Shown here piece by piece: positions 44,214 to 53,647 of a stretch of 64,000 nucleotides of DNA (position 1 is its first letter; each line of letters begins with the position of its first letter). This DNA is from an uncultured Acidobacteriia bacterium (GTDB taxonomy: Bacteria; Acidobacteriota; Terriglobia; Bryobacterales; Bryobacteraceae): contig CAIKMJ010000002.1 in NCBI GenBank assembly GCA_903828455.1, positions 1 through 64,000 of the forward strand, written 5' to 3'. The position numbers and the translations under genes are program-made. The notes beneath the pieces were generated by a model. The model was not told the origin of the DNA, ran no database searches, and was given only the letters and a program-made list of their open reading frames with translations.

Positions 44214-47200
44214 TCAGAAACCGATTCTGAGGCCGAACTGAATCTGCCGGCTGGTCCCGATAATGTTTGTGACCCGGCCGAAGTTCGGGTTGGGCGTACC
44301 GGCGCCTAGGCCATTGGTCCAAATGCTGTTGCCCGGTTGAGCCCAGTTGGGATGGTTCGGCAGATTGTAAAACTCGGCACGGAACTGCACGTTGGCGACT
44401 TCCGAAATCTTCTTCACCGGGAAGGTTCTCAGCAGCGCGCCGTCGAGCGTGGAAAGACCGGGACCCCGCACCGTGTCTCGACCGAGGTTACCGATCGTTC
44501 CAACGGATTGCAACGAATAGGCGGCAGGATTCAGGTACTGGTTCGGGCCGCCGAAAACGAGCGGACCGCTGAAGTTCGCCACGGCGTTGGGCCGGACGTC
44601 CGCCTGCCCGCCCAGTCCGGAACGGTCGAAGCCCGTCATGATGTCAATGGGGGCGCCGGTCGTGCGGGTATAGATGCCGGTGAGTCTCCATCCCTGCAGC
44701 AGCATACCGTGGCCGGGCAGTTCGTAGATTCCGCTGATACGGACGGCCTGCTTGCGATCGAAGGCCGAAAGTCCGTAGTCGGCATTGGCGTTGTACGGAT
44801 TGGTCGGGAAGTTGGCCGCATTCGGACCCGCTTCCGCGCCCTGACCGGCCGAGCCGTTGTCCAGCGACTTGGAGTACGTGTACGAAATCTGCGTCTGCCA
44901 GCGGTTGGCGAAACGGCGGTTCAGGCTCATGATCAGGCCGTTGTAATTCGAATTGCCGACCGTGTTGCGCTTCACCATACCGGCAAAATTCGCATTCAGA
45001 CGGACGTTCGGCGTTACTGTTCCCGGCTGCGGCGGAGGTCCGGGTGCGCCCGGCGTGGCGACCGCGGGGGTAGCCCAGGCGCCGTTAATCAACTGCGGCG
45101 TATTGTAGTCGCGCGCCAGCAGAAGGTGCTGGTTCGAGGAACCCGAGTATCCAACGGTAAGAATCATCCCGCGGCTCAGATCGCGCTGCACGTTCATGTT
45201 GTATTGGTACGTAGTGGGCGTGCGGTTGGCATAGTAGAACATGCCCTGCGCTTCGGAAGGCAGCGGGGCAACCGGACCTGTCCCGACAAACGGATTGGGG
45301 AAGCTGGGATTGTTGGCACTGCCGCTGACGAAGGGCGGAGAAGTCCAGTACGCAGGCATATAGTCCTTGGCCTGCAGCATCTGGTAGAACATCCCGAAGC
45401 CGCCGCGGATGGAGGTTTTGGCGTTATCGAACGGCGAGTAGGCAAAGCCGATGCGCGGCGCCCAGTTCCGGTTCGTGATATTGCTGCTGAACACGTTCGG
45501 CACCTTTTGGTAAGCCTTATCCGTGATGGCGCCGTTGGCGAAGCCCGTAATGTTGCTCAACAGATTATTGACTTCGCTCGGATTCGAGTTCCAGTCGTAA
45601 CGCAGCCCGATGTTGAGCGTCAGATGCCGGTTGACCTTCCATTCGTCCTGAATGTAGGGAGTGAATGCCCAGCTGCGAACACCGCGTTCGGCATCGGTCT
45701 GCCCAGGCAGCGGGATCGTGACCGAGTTGGGCGCACCGGTGAGAAGCCCAAGCACGCTCGCGAACGTGTAGGTTCCGCCAAGAGCACCGGCGGTGGTTTC
45801 GTTGTCGTCGATGCGGTCCAGCGTGGCGCCGATGCGAAGGCTGTGAGAGCCGTGGGTCATGATGATGTCGTCACCCTCGGTAAAGTGGGTCGGGACGAGC
45901 CAGTTCGGCACCATGCCGCCGATACCGAGCGTCGTCGCGCCCATGCCCATGCCCAGCGCTACGCGGCCGTTCGGCTGATTGGGCGCAAAGTTCAGGATCG
46001 AGAGATTCGGGTTCTGCTGCGTTTGTGTTTCCGTGGGCCGCGAGAGGGCGACACGGAACAGGTTGACCAGGTTCGGCGAGAAGATGTGACGCTCTTCGAT
46101 CGTCGCGAAATTATTCAGCGTCGTATCCAGTTCCACGAAAGGACCGAAGTTGGCCGGCGAGACGTTGGTCGCATTGTCAAAGATATAGCGGGCGAAAATC
46201 GTATCGCTCGACGAAATCGTGTAGTCAAAACGGCCGAGGAAGTAGTTTTCGTGCGTGATCGGGGTAACGACCTCGGTCAGATTGCCGGTACCGCTCGGCG
46301 AAGCCGGTACGACTGGAAAGTAAGCGAGAATCGGTGCAATGGAGGAGGCTACTCCGACATTCGCCAGACCGTTGGAGCACGGATAGCTGGGTCCCGCCAC
46401 GGTGCACGGCAACAGGCCCTGGTGAGCGTTGGCGTCGGGCAGTCCCTGGACGACGGTCGAATTGCCCGTGGCCGAACGCACGCCTTCATAGTTCGCATAG
46501 AAGAACGCCTTGTCCTTCTTAATCGGACCGCCGATGCTGCCACCGAACTGATTACGGCGGAATGCAGGGGGATGCGCCGTCGTTTTGCCCGGCAGGATTG
46601 TGGTGTCGAACGGGCTGCGCGCATCCAGTGCGCTGTTGCGGAGAAATTCAAAAACGGAGCCGTGGAAACTGTTCGTGCCGGACTTGCTGGAAGCGTTCAG
46701 CGCGCCGCCGTTGCCGCCGAACTGGGCGCTGTAGGTGCTGGTCAGCGTCTGGAACTGCGAGATGGCTTCGAGCCCGAGTGACGAGCCCGTCGCAGCCGAG
46801 CCGGTGGAATGGCCCCAGAACCCGACAATGCTCTCGTTATCCAGCATCATCGACTGGCCGAGCGGGCGCGAACCGGAAACGGAATAGTTATCCGACTTGC
46901 CATAGAACGGGCCGCCCGTGTTCGGGATCGTGATGACGCCAGGGGCAAGGCTCATCAACTGTTCGAAGTTGCGCCCGTTGAGCGGAAGATCTACCATCTG
47001 CTGCTGCTCCACCAGCGTTGCGATGGCGGTTGAGGTCGTTTCGACCTGCGAAACCTGTTCATCCACGGTGATGGTCTGCTGCGCCTGGCCCACTTTCAGA
47101 GAAATGTCCACGATGGCTTCACTGCCGACGGTGATCGTCACACCCTTGCGAAGCACGGTCTGAAAACCTGCGTGGCTGGCGTTAATTTCGTAGCTGCCAA

Positions 47201-47444
47201 CGAGCAATTCGGGCGCCCGGTAACGACCGGCGGTATCGGAAGTTGCGGTGGACACGATGTCCGTATCGACGTTTTTTACTTCCAGCTTTACGCCCGGGAC
47301 GGCTGCGCCCGAAGCGTCCGTTACCGTGCCGGAGATCGTGGCCGTGGATTGCGCCGACAAGATCCCGGCACCCAACAACCCCAGCAGCGCGACTGTTCCA
47401 ACGAGTCGCCGCGGGCCCGAAAGATTTCCGTTCAAAATTCGCAT
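44214..47444 (-). CDS. Oar-like TonB-dependent receptor
   Basis: A 1076-residue outer-membrane receptor: basic N-terminus and signal segment (about 13-31, ending LSAQ), carboxypeptidase-regulatory-like domain (about 35-115, TISGTVTDASGAAVPGVKL), plug (about 130-260, EQQQMVDLPLNGRNFEQL; SSLGLEAISQ) and a long barrel ending in LRIGF. AAGGGG is 5 bases before the ATG. It shares the QMVDLPLNGRNF motif that I recognise from many acidobacterial relatives. It ends in a strong terminator. Confidence 0.92.
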   Translation of the reverse strand: MRILNGNLSGPRRLVGTVALLGLLGAGILSAQSTATISGTVTDASGAAVPGVKLEVKNVDTDIVSTATSDTAGRYRAPELLVGSYEINASHAGFQTVLRKGVTITVGSEAIVDISLKVGQAQQTITVDEQVSQVETTSTAIATLVEQQQMVDLPLNGRNFEQLMSLAPGVITIPNTGGPFYGKSDNYSVSGSRPLGQSMMLDNESIVGFWGHSTGSAATGSSLGLEAISQFQTLTSTYSAQFGGNGGALNASSKSGTNSFHGSVFEFLRNSALDARSPFDTTILPGKTTAHPPAFRRNQFGGSIGGPIKKDKAFFYANYEGVRSATGNSTVVQGLPDANAHQGLLPCTVAGPSYPCSNGLANVGVASSIAPILAYFPVVPASPSGTGNLTEVVTPITHENYFLGRFDYTISSSDTIFARYIFDNATNVSPANFGPFVELDTTLNNFATIEERHIFSPNLVNLFRVALSRPTETQTQQNPNLSILNFAPNQPNGRVALGMGMGATTLGIGGMVPNWLVPTHFTEGDDIIMTHGSHSLRIGATLDRIDDNETTAGALGGTYTFASVLGLLTGAPNSVTIPLPGQTDAERGVRSWAFTPYIQDEWKVNRHLTLNIGLRYDWNSNPSEVNNLLSNITGFANGAITDKAYQKVPNVFSSNITNRNWAPRIGFAYSPFDNAKTSIRGGFGMFYQMLQAKDYMPAYWTSPPFVSGSANNPSFPNPFVGTGPVAPLPSEAQGMFYYANRTPTTYQYNMNVQRDLSRGMILTVGYSGSSNQHLLLARDYNTPQLINGAWATPAVATPGAPGPPPQPGTVTPNVRLNANFAGMVKRNTVGNSNYNGLIMSLNRRFANRWQTQISYTYSKSLDNGSAGQGAEAGPNAANFPTNPYNANADYGLSAFDRKQAVRISGIYELPGHGMLLQGWRLTGIYTRTTGAPIDIMTGFDRSGLGGQADVRPNAVANFSGPLVFGGPNQYLNPAAYSLQSVGTIGNLGRDTVRGPGLSTLDGALLRTFPVKKISEVANVQFRAEFYNLPNHPNWAQPGNSIWTNGLGAGTPNPNFGRVTNIIGTSRQIQFGLRIGF

Positions 47445-47599
47445 CTAAACCCCTTTTTTGCGCATGGTGAGATTGCGCTGTGTGCAAGTCTATTACAAAT
47501 CCACGCACTTGTGACTTCAGAATTGTAAAGCGGCGGGGCTAAGTGTTAAGCAGGCGTTAATGCGGCTGTGCAGGTACTAACACAGCGTCTTCGGGCAGC

Positions 47600-48172
47600 T
47601 CAAAACTGAATGGCGGGAGAGGAAGATTTGGGCGCAACCCAAACCTGACTGGGACGGTACGACACGACGAGGACGGTCTGAAACTCTTCGGGAAACTGAA
47701 TTTTTACCGTGGCGATCTCATCCCGAGCCACGGCGTCGGCGTGGATCTCGACCGGATCGCCATGTCCGTTGGGATCGACCATAGCCTGCATGATGCGGCG
47801 TTGCAGCAGCGACTGCACCTGGCTCGCGTCCGGCCAGTTCCAGTTCGTCAACGGAAGCTCCTTGCCGTCCGCCAGAGTCAACCGGATGCCGGACTGAAAC
47901 TTCGTCTGCGCGCGCTGCAATTCTTTCTGGAAGGCATCCGGCTTCATCGCCGAATACATCACAAGAAACTCAGCCGGCGGCCGCTGCGGAGCAAGAGCAA
48001 GGCGGAGCGCTTCTTCGTAAGTGACGTAGAGCGTCACGGTCAGGTGCCGACTGTCGCGCAATACGAGCGAGGCACGGTTCTCCTGCAGATCGTGCGCTCC
48101 GCCGGTATGCGCGAAGGCAAGCACCAGCAGAGCAGCAGCGATCGCTTTGACCGGGAAAGGCGATGTCTTCAT
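47600..48172 (-). CDS. Small exported protein, unknown function
   Basis: A 190-residue protein with a signal peptide (MKTSPFPVKAIAAALLVLAFAHTG, cleavage near GAHD) and a mixed alpha/beta remainder; the C-terminus is Ser-rich. I do not recognise a family. It lies 33 bp downstream of the YHYH composite gene on the same strand, so co-transcription is likely. Confidence 0.65.
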   Translation of the reverse strand: MKTSPFPVKAIAAALLVLAFAHTGGAHDLQENRASLVLRDSRHLTVTLYVTYEEALRLALAPQRPPAEFLVMYSAMKPDAFQKELQRAQTKFQSGIRLTLADGKELPLTNWNWPDASQVQSLLQRRIMQAMVDPNGHGDPVEIHADAVARDEIATVKIQFPEEFQTVLVVSYRPSQVWVAPKSSSPAIQF

Positions 48173-48205
48173 TCGCTCGACTGAAACCGATCTCCGTCCG
48201 TGTAC

Positions 48206-50953
48206 TTACCTGCAATAAGCTATCGACGGCTGCGTGGTCGCACCGGCGCTGTTCTGGAACTGGAAGTTCCAGCAGGCCGTCTTGTTCGCATTTTGCTTCT
48301 GCGCCAGAAGCGCGGCGAGCGCGCTGCCGGTCACCTGGGCATAGCGTATCTGATACGTTCCGGGAGAATTCGGATAACTGTCAGATCCGATTTCGTTGGT
48401 GGTGAACGGATTCGCCGCCGTGAACTGGAGCACCTGGTAGCCATCGGAGGCTGTGGTCAGGGTCATGTTCGAATCGGTGAACGGCGTAACGGGCGGCTGG
48501 CGGAAAGGCGCGTACTTCGGTGTGCAGGTATTGTCACCCGGGCCGCAGGTAGCATTCGGCAGGTCCGGACTGGCCACGCCACTCATACAGTTGTTCGTAA
48601 TGTAAGGGAACACGCTGATGACGTGATAGGCGTACGTGTAGGGGTAGCCGTTGGGAACCTGCGCGCCGCTGATTGCGCTGCCGCCGCAGGCGTCCCTGGT
48701 GGGCGTACTGCCATCTGCATTATTGAAGCCAAAGATTGCATAGCCGTCCAGCATCCAGCCCACAGGATTGGCGTTCCAGTAGTTCGGATTCGATTGCTCC
48801 GCCATCAGACATACCGGCGCGGCATGGTAGTGGTAATCGTCGGAACGGCCGGCGTGACCGTTGCAGGAGTCCAGCTGACCCTCTGCTTTCGTGTCGCCGC
48901 TCGTCGCCGTGCAGTTGCCGGTTTGAACGCACGGGTTAAAGATCGGCAGTCCGTTGATGGCAACACCGATCGGTCCGGATGCAACGGTTGTGTAGATGAA
49001 ACTGCCGGAGCGCCCGGTGCAGTTATAAGTGGCTCCGTTCGCCGCAAACGCAGTGGCGTTGCTGCCATTGCAGAGCTGCGGGTTTTGCGGGATCTTCCAG
49101 CCGTGCGCGCCCTGAAAGTTCTGCGGCGTCGGAATCTGCAGGTTTGTCGACGTGATTGTATTCATCGTCTGATCCGTGGTGGTGTCCAGCGACGCGATAT
49201 ACGCGTAAGTGCCGTCGCAACTGACAACCGCCGGAGTACCGCCAACATCTTTAGCCGCCTGCAAAGACTTCTTGATATAGCTGCAGAGCGTGGCCGCCGG
49301 CAGACAGGTGCCCGCAGCCATGCAGGCACCGGTGGCCGTGGCATTGGAGCGCGAATAGGTCAGGTTAAGCTGCGCCGAGCCAAGCGTCAGCGGCGCGATG
49401 GCCGTAGCGACCGCGGCTCCGGCGGACGTGCCGGCCGGTACGGTAATCGTCGGCGTCCCGGAGAGCGCGTAAATCGTGAAGGTATAGAGCTTTCCACCCG
49501 GCCCCTGGGAGCACGGCGGATCGTACACGTTCCCCGGGCCGTCGTCGCCCTGCAGAGTGGTTCCGACGAGAAAGGCATCCTGCGCCAGACTGGTGGTGGC
49601 GGCCGGAATGTTGTAAACCACCCAGTCATATTTCAGCGGCGGCGCGATTGTGCTCAGCAGAATCGCATACGATTGCGTACCGGAAGGCGGGTTCGTCCAC
49701 GCCAGCGGCAGCGTGGCGCCGGCGCCGTCGCAGGTGTAGAGCGCCGGCATAGTTCCATTATTGGCACCGGCCGAACTGGTCAGGGTGAAAGTGCCGGTAT
49801 TGCCACCACCACCGCCACCACCGCCCGCCCCTCCCGGCGTCACAACAACATTCGCGGAAGCGATGCTCGTTCCGGCCGAACTGGTGGCCGTCACCGAGCA
49901 GGTGTAAGAAGTTCCGTTCGAAAGGCCGGAAACAACAACCGGGCTCGCGCTGGCGGTGCCCGTGAAGCTCTGCCCGCCCGCAGTGCATGTGGCGGTGTAA
50001 CCGGTAATGGCGGGGCCACCGCCGGTCTGCGATGCGGCAAACGCGATGCTGACGCTTCCGTTGCCGGGTGTGACGCTGATTTTGGTCGGCGGACCGGGCA
50101 GGCCGGGTACGACCGCGCCGGCAATCGAAAGATAGAGCGTCTGCAGACTGTTTGCCGTACCGTTCAGTGAAAACTGAACAAGCTGATCACCGCCGGAAAT
50201 GTTATTGGGAACCTGCACGTTGAACTGGTAGAGGCCGACATTCCCCGGCGCGGTACCGGCATAGGTCACGCTGGCCGGCGCATTCCCGATGGTCATCGTG
50301 AACGTTGCGGAAAGCGAGGCCTGTCCGCCGGCCACCGTACCGTTTGCGACTGCCGGAGTGACCGTGCCGAAACCGGTTCCGTAAAAAGTCAGCGTGTCGC
50401 CTGGATTGGCCGGTGCGGCCGTGGTGCCCGGAATGTTCCCGTTACTCACGTAGTTGCCCGTCGCCGCATTGATCGCCACAACGTACTGCAGGCCATTCAC
50501 CGAAAACGAGGGCGGAGCCAGCAGGCCCGGCTCCTGCGCGTTGAATGTTACCTGGACCGGTGTGCTGGAATGCCCGTTATAGCTCACCACTACGGGAGAG
50601 GTGCCGCCCGTCGGTTCATTCGGAACCTGCACATTGATTTGGGTCGGGCTGACGTAACTGATATAAGCCGGATTCTTGCCAATCGTGACGGTCACGCCAT
50701 CAATGGTCGTAGGCGCCGCGGTTCCGTTATTCGTGAAGTCGGATGCAGCCCATTGCCGGGTCGTCCCGGCGAGATTCGTTCCGTAAATTTCGATCCATGA
50801 TCCGGGAGCCGCCACGCCGGCGAAACCGCCGAAACCGCTTGCGGAAATGATGTGGCTCACAGAAGGCGTGGGCGCGGTCTGGGAAAAGGCCGGCATCAGG
50901 AAGGTAAGTGCAAGTAGCGCCCGACAAGGGGCAAGTATGCGTCTCATGATCAT
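48206..50953 (-). CDS. Secreted TIGR03437-FN3-PEBP-YHYH composite protein
   Basis: A 915-residue exported protein with an unusual domain string: signal peptide (about 4-24), TIGR03437-type domain (about 45-265; IEIYGTNLA, AYISYVSPTQINVQVPN, LTFYGTGFG), a fibronectin type III domain (about 288-373), a Gly8 linker (about 377-384), a PEBP/YbhB-like domain (about 388-537; YTCDGAGATLPLAW, KYDWVVYNIPA, GPGGKLYTFTIYAL) and a YHYH domain (about 560-790; DDYHYHAAPVC, VGWMLDGYAIFGF). Start taken at ATG 50953; a second ATG lies 6 bases on. PEBP members bind phosphate-like ligands, and YHYH proteins are of uncertain function. It faces the metallophosphoesterase pair. Confidence 0.85.
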   Translation of the reverse strand: MIMRRILAPCRALLALTFLMPAFSQTAPTPSVSHIISASGFGGFAGVAAPGSWIEIYGTNLAGTTRQWAASDFTNNGTAAPTTIDGVTVTIGKNPAYISYVSPTQINVQVPNEPTGGTSPVVVSYNGHSSTPVQVTFNAQEPGLLAPPSFSVNGLQYVVAINAATGNYVSNGNIPGTTAAPANPGDTLTFYGTGFGTVTPAVANGTVAGGQASLSATFTMTIGNAPASVTYAGTAPGNVGLYQFNVQVPNNISGGDQLVQFSLNGTANSLQTLYLSIAGAVVPGLPGPPTKISVTPGNGSVSIAFAASQTGGGPAITGYTATCTAGGQSFTGTASASPVVVSGLSNGTSYTCSVTATSSAGTSIASANVVVTPGGAGGGGGGGGNTGTFTLTSSAGANNGTMPALYTCDGAGATLPLAWTNPPSGTQSYAILLSTIAPPLKYDWVVYNIPAATTSLAQDAFLVGTTLQGDDGPGNVYDPPCSQGPGGKLYTFTIYALSGTPTITVPAGTSAGAAVATAIAPLTLGSAQLNLTYSRSNATATGACMAAGTCLPAATLCSYIKKSLQAAKDVGGTPAVVSCDGTYAYIASLDTTTDQTMNTITSTNLQIPTPQNFQGAHGWKIPQNPQLCNGSNATAFAANGATYNCTGRSGSFIYTTVASGPIGVAINGLPIFNPCVQTGNCTATSGDTKAEGQLDSCNGHAGRSDDYHYHAAPVCLMAEQSNPNYWNANPVGWMLDGYAIFGFNNADGSTPTRDACGGSAISGAQVPNGYPYTYAYHVISVFPYITNNCMSGVASPDLPNATCGPGDNTCTPKYAPFRQPPVTPFTDSNMTLTTASDGYQVLQFTAANPFTTNEIGSDSYPNSPGTYQIRYAQVTGSALAALLAQKQNANKTACWNFQFQNSAGATTQPSIAYCR
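49803..49825. repeat. CCA/CCG trinucleotide run encoding the Gly linker
   Basis: A short run of CCA and CCG triplets (plus strand) encodes the polyglycine hinge between the FN3 and PEBP domains of the composite gene. Triplet slippage here would change linker length without breaking the frame. Confidence 0.6.
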
Positions 50954-51304
50954 TCGATGTAGTTGCCGAGGGCTGGCTGGCCACTCCGGTGGCAAAGATC
51001 CAGGCGGACCTGGATACCATGCTATTCACAATTTATTAAGATTGCGTGATCGGAAGCGGATGACGCCCACATAAATCCTCTTTGATTGAAACCTGGCGGC
51101 CTGAACAGAGTTCTAATAATTTTGAGATATGTTTGTCCTGTATCATTGGCCTGCGACGGCCCAGCGGCGACCCGAATCGACCCGAAAACCGCGCACGGCT
51201 CCACGTTAATCTATGAAGGTATTCGTCTCCAAAGGAAGGCTTTGCATGCGATTCCGCTGTCTGGCCGGGTGGAGCCCGCAGGACGCGCGACCGTTATTGG
51301 ATCC
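50954..51304. other. Divergent intergenic region of the secreted-protein island
   Basis: 351 bp between the composite gene (minus) and the first metallophosphoesterase (plus). An AT-rich patch (51024-51130) lies centrally. The plus-strand frame is open through part of it, but no start has a ribosome-binding site until ATG 51305, where a signal peptide begins. I cannot assign a promoter with confidence. Confidence 0.4.
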
Positions 51305-53647
51305 ATGCGAATCATGCAGATGAAGTGCCGCCTGATGCCGACGGCGCTGTTGCTTGTGCTCGCCGGGATGGCTCCCGCCCAAACCGGCCCCTGCAATGCG
51401 GAAACCTTCCCTTCCATTAACAGTTCTCCGTGGCTGGGACAGGAGATGCTGGGCCGCGTGGAGGCCAATTCCATCAACGTCAACGTGGTTTTCAGCCAGG
51501 ATGCGAAAGCTTACGTTCAGTACGGAACCGCCAGCGGCGCCTACACGTCGTCGACACCTGTGCAGACGGCCCCTGCTGCAGTCCCGCTGAACATCACTCT
51601 GAGCGGGCTTACGCCCAATACCCGCTACTACTACCGACTGCAGTATGCAGTTGCCCCCGGCACCACCTTTACCGCTCGTCCGGAGCATAGTTTCATAACG
51701 GCTCGTCCCGCGGGGACGCCCTTCACTTTTGTGGTCCAGGCGGATCCGCACCTGGACAATAATTCCGATCCCAGTGTCTATGCGCTGACGCTCAGGAACG
51801 AACTGCAGGACAATCCCGATTTCCTGATCGATCTGGGCGATACGATGCTGACCGACAAGCTCAATACGTCAGGTGAGCCGATCGGCTCCGGTGGACCGAA
51901 TTGCGGCGGCGGTCCCACCGCGGCCGGGGTGCTGGCGCGAGCCCAGTTGCACAGATCTTACTACGATCTGATTACCGGATCGGTGCCACTGTTTCTCGCA
52001 CTCGGCAATCACGAAGGGGAGTGGGGAGCCGATCTGAATGGCACCTCGCAGAACTATGCGATCTGGGATACGGTAGACCGCAATCTGTATTTCCCGGATC
52101 CCGCGCCCGACAGCTTCTTTTCCGGCGACACGCAGCAATACGATCTCACCGGCAGTCCGTGTACGCCAGGCCAGAACGCCAACTGTGGACTCGGCCTGCG
52201 AAAAAGCTACTATTCCTGGGGCTGGGGCGATGCCCTGTTCATTGTGCTGGATCCCTTCTGGAACCAGACGCCGGCGACGAACGCGTCATCGCCGGGGAGC
52301 GGTGTAGACTGCTGCCGAACAGGAACCACGCAATCGACAAATGCACCGAGCATTCAGACAGACTGGTCGCTGACGCTGGGGGATGCGCAATACAACTGGC
52401 TGCAATCGACGCTGGCGAACAGCACGGCGAAGTTCAAGTTTGTGTTCGCCCACAACCTGATCGGCGGATGGAACTACAACGGCACCGGAATCATGCGCGG
52501 CGGAATCGAGGCGGCGAAATACTCGGAATGGGGCGGCTACAACCTGGACGGCACATACGGGTTCACGAAGTATCGCCCGAGCATGGCCATGCCGATCCAT
52601 CAGTTACTGCTTAAGTACAACGTGACGGCCTTCTTCCACGGCCACGATCATTTTTACGGGCATCAGCAACTGGATGGCATTCACTACCAGGAAGTACCGC
52701 AGCCGAGCGCGGCGCACGGGACCAACGAAGCGGGGATCGGCGCATCGGACGGCTATACCCACGGCACCATCCTCAATGGCAGAGGATATGTTCGGGTAAC
52801 GGTGGATCCGGCTAAGGGCACAACTGTTCAGTATGTGCAAACCTGGCTGCCGACGGAAGTGACCGCCAACGTCACCAATCGCATGGTGGCGGATACGTGG
52901 GTCGCGGCGCCCGCGGCTGCGGGCTTGCCCCCTACAGCGCCGACGGTATCGTCCGTTACCAACGCCGCCAGCGGCCATTTGGCAATCGCGCCCAACACCT
53001 GGACCTCAATCAAAGGAACCAACCTCGCGCCCGCCGGAGACTCCCGCACCTGGAGCAGCGCAGACTTCCTGAACGGCACTCTGCCGACGAACCTCGACGG
53101 CGTCAGCGTTACGGTCAACGGCAAAGCGGCTTACGTGTACTACATCAGCCCGACGCAGGTCAACGTCCTGACGCCGCCGGGCGCATTGTCCGGTTCGGTC
53201 CCCGTTCAGGTCACCGTCAATGGAATTGCGAGCCCGTCGTTCAACGTGAACGCACAGGCCGCCGACCCGGCATTCTTTCTGTGGAGCAATTACGCCGTCG
53301 CGACCCATGCCGATTTCAGTCTGGTTGGCCCGGCAACGCTGTATCCGGGACAGACCACTCCGGCTAAGCGCGGCGAGACGATCACACTCTGGGGGACTGG
53401 CTTTGGCGCAACTTCGGCGCCGGTTGTCGCCGGCGCGACAACGCAATCCGGCACGCTGACCCCACCACCAGCCGTTTCGATCGGCGGGCTGCAGGCGCCG
53501 GTCTCCTTTGCCGGCCTCGTTTCCGACGGCCTGTTTCAATTGAATGTGACGGTCCCCCCGGCCACGCCGGCCGGGGATCAATCGATCGCCGCGACATATA
53601 ACGGAGCTGCAACGCAGTCCGGTACATTACTAAACGTATCTGAATGA
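51305..53647 (+). CDS. Secreted metallophosphoesterase with TIGR03437 C-terminus (copy 1)
   Basis: A 780-residue exported phosphoesterase. Signal peptide (about 8-26, ending PAQ), an N-terminal FN3-like domain like that of purple acid phosphatases (about 45-135; YVQYGTASGAYTSST, LTPNTRYYYRLQY) and a calcineurin-type phosphoesterase domain (about 140-530) with the five motifs: ADPHL (D147, H149), LIDLGD (D179), GNHE (235-237), FAHN (H383) and GHDH (446-449). A TIGR03437-type domain closes the protein (about 560-780; WTSIKGTNLAPAG, YYISPTQVNVLTP). Copy 2 overlaps its stop by 4 bp. Substrate not visible. Confidence 0.88.
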   Translation: MRIMQMKCRLMPTALLLVLAGMAPAQTGPCNAETFPSINSSPWLGQEMLGRVEANSINVNVVFSQDAKAYVQYGTASGAYTSSTPVQTAPAAVPLNITLSGLTPNTRYYYRLQYAVAPGTTFTARPEHSFITARPAGTPFTFVVQADPHLDNNSDPSVYALTLRNELQDNPDFLIDLGDTMLTDKLNTSGEPIGSGGPNCGGGPTAAGVLARAQLHRSYYDLITGSVPLFLALGNHEGEWGADLNGTSQNYAIWDTVDRNLYFPDPAPDSFFSGDTQQYDLTGSPCTPGQNANCGLGLRKSYYSWGWGDALFIVLDPFWNQTPATNASSPGSGVDCCRTGTTQSTNAPSIQTDWSLTLGDAQYNWLQSTLANSTAKFKFVFAHNLIGGWNYNGTGIMRGGIEAAKYSEWGGYNLDGTYGFTKYRPSMAMPIHQLLLKYNVTAFFHGHDHFYGHQQLDGIHYQEVPQPSAAHGTNEAGIGASDGYTHGTILNGRGYVRVTVDPAKGTTVQYVQTWLPTEVTANVTNRMVADTWVAAPAAAGLPPTAPTVSSVTNAASGHLAIAPNTWTSIKGTNLAPAGDSRTWSSADFLNGTLPTNLDGVSVTVNGKAAYVYYISPTQVNVLTPPGALSGSVPVQVTVNGIASPSFNVNAQAADPAFFLWSNYAVATHADFSLVGPATLYPGQTTPAKRGETITLWGTGFGATSAPVVAGATTQSGTLTPPPAVSIGGLQAPVSFAGLVSDGLFQLNVTVPPATPAGDQSIAATYNGAATQSGTLLNVSE
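51419..51489 (+). repeat. Paralogue repeat, copy 1 (segment A)
   Basis: 71 bp matching 53770-53840 with three mismatches, much closer than the surrounding sequence. It encodes the fold-start of the N-terminal domain. The ~2.35 kb spacing equals the gene length, as in a tandem duplication. Confidence 0.85.
51800..51865 (+). repeat. Paralogue repeat, copy 1 (segment B)
   Basis: 66 bp matching 54151-54216 with three mismatches. It encodes the metal-binding LIDLGDTMLTDKLN region of the metallophosphoesterase. Confidence 0.85.

Noticed and set aside
44337-46781. An 814-codon plus-strand open frame
   Set aside because: Reverse-strand shadow of the Oar-like receptor at 44214-47444; no motif or ribosome-binding site.
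49803-49825. Possible phase-variation microsatellite
   Set aside because: It is a triplet repeat in frame, so slippage changes only linker length. It is recorded as a repeat but I do not claim regulation.
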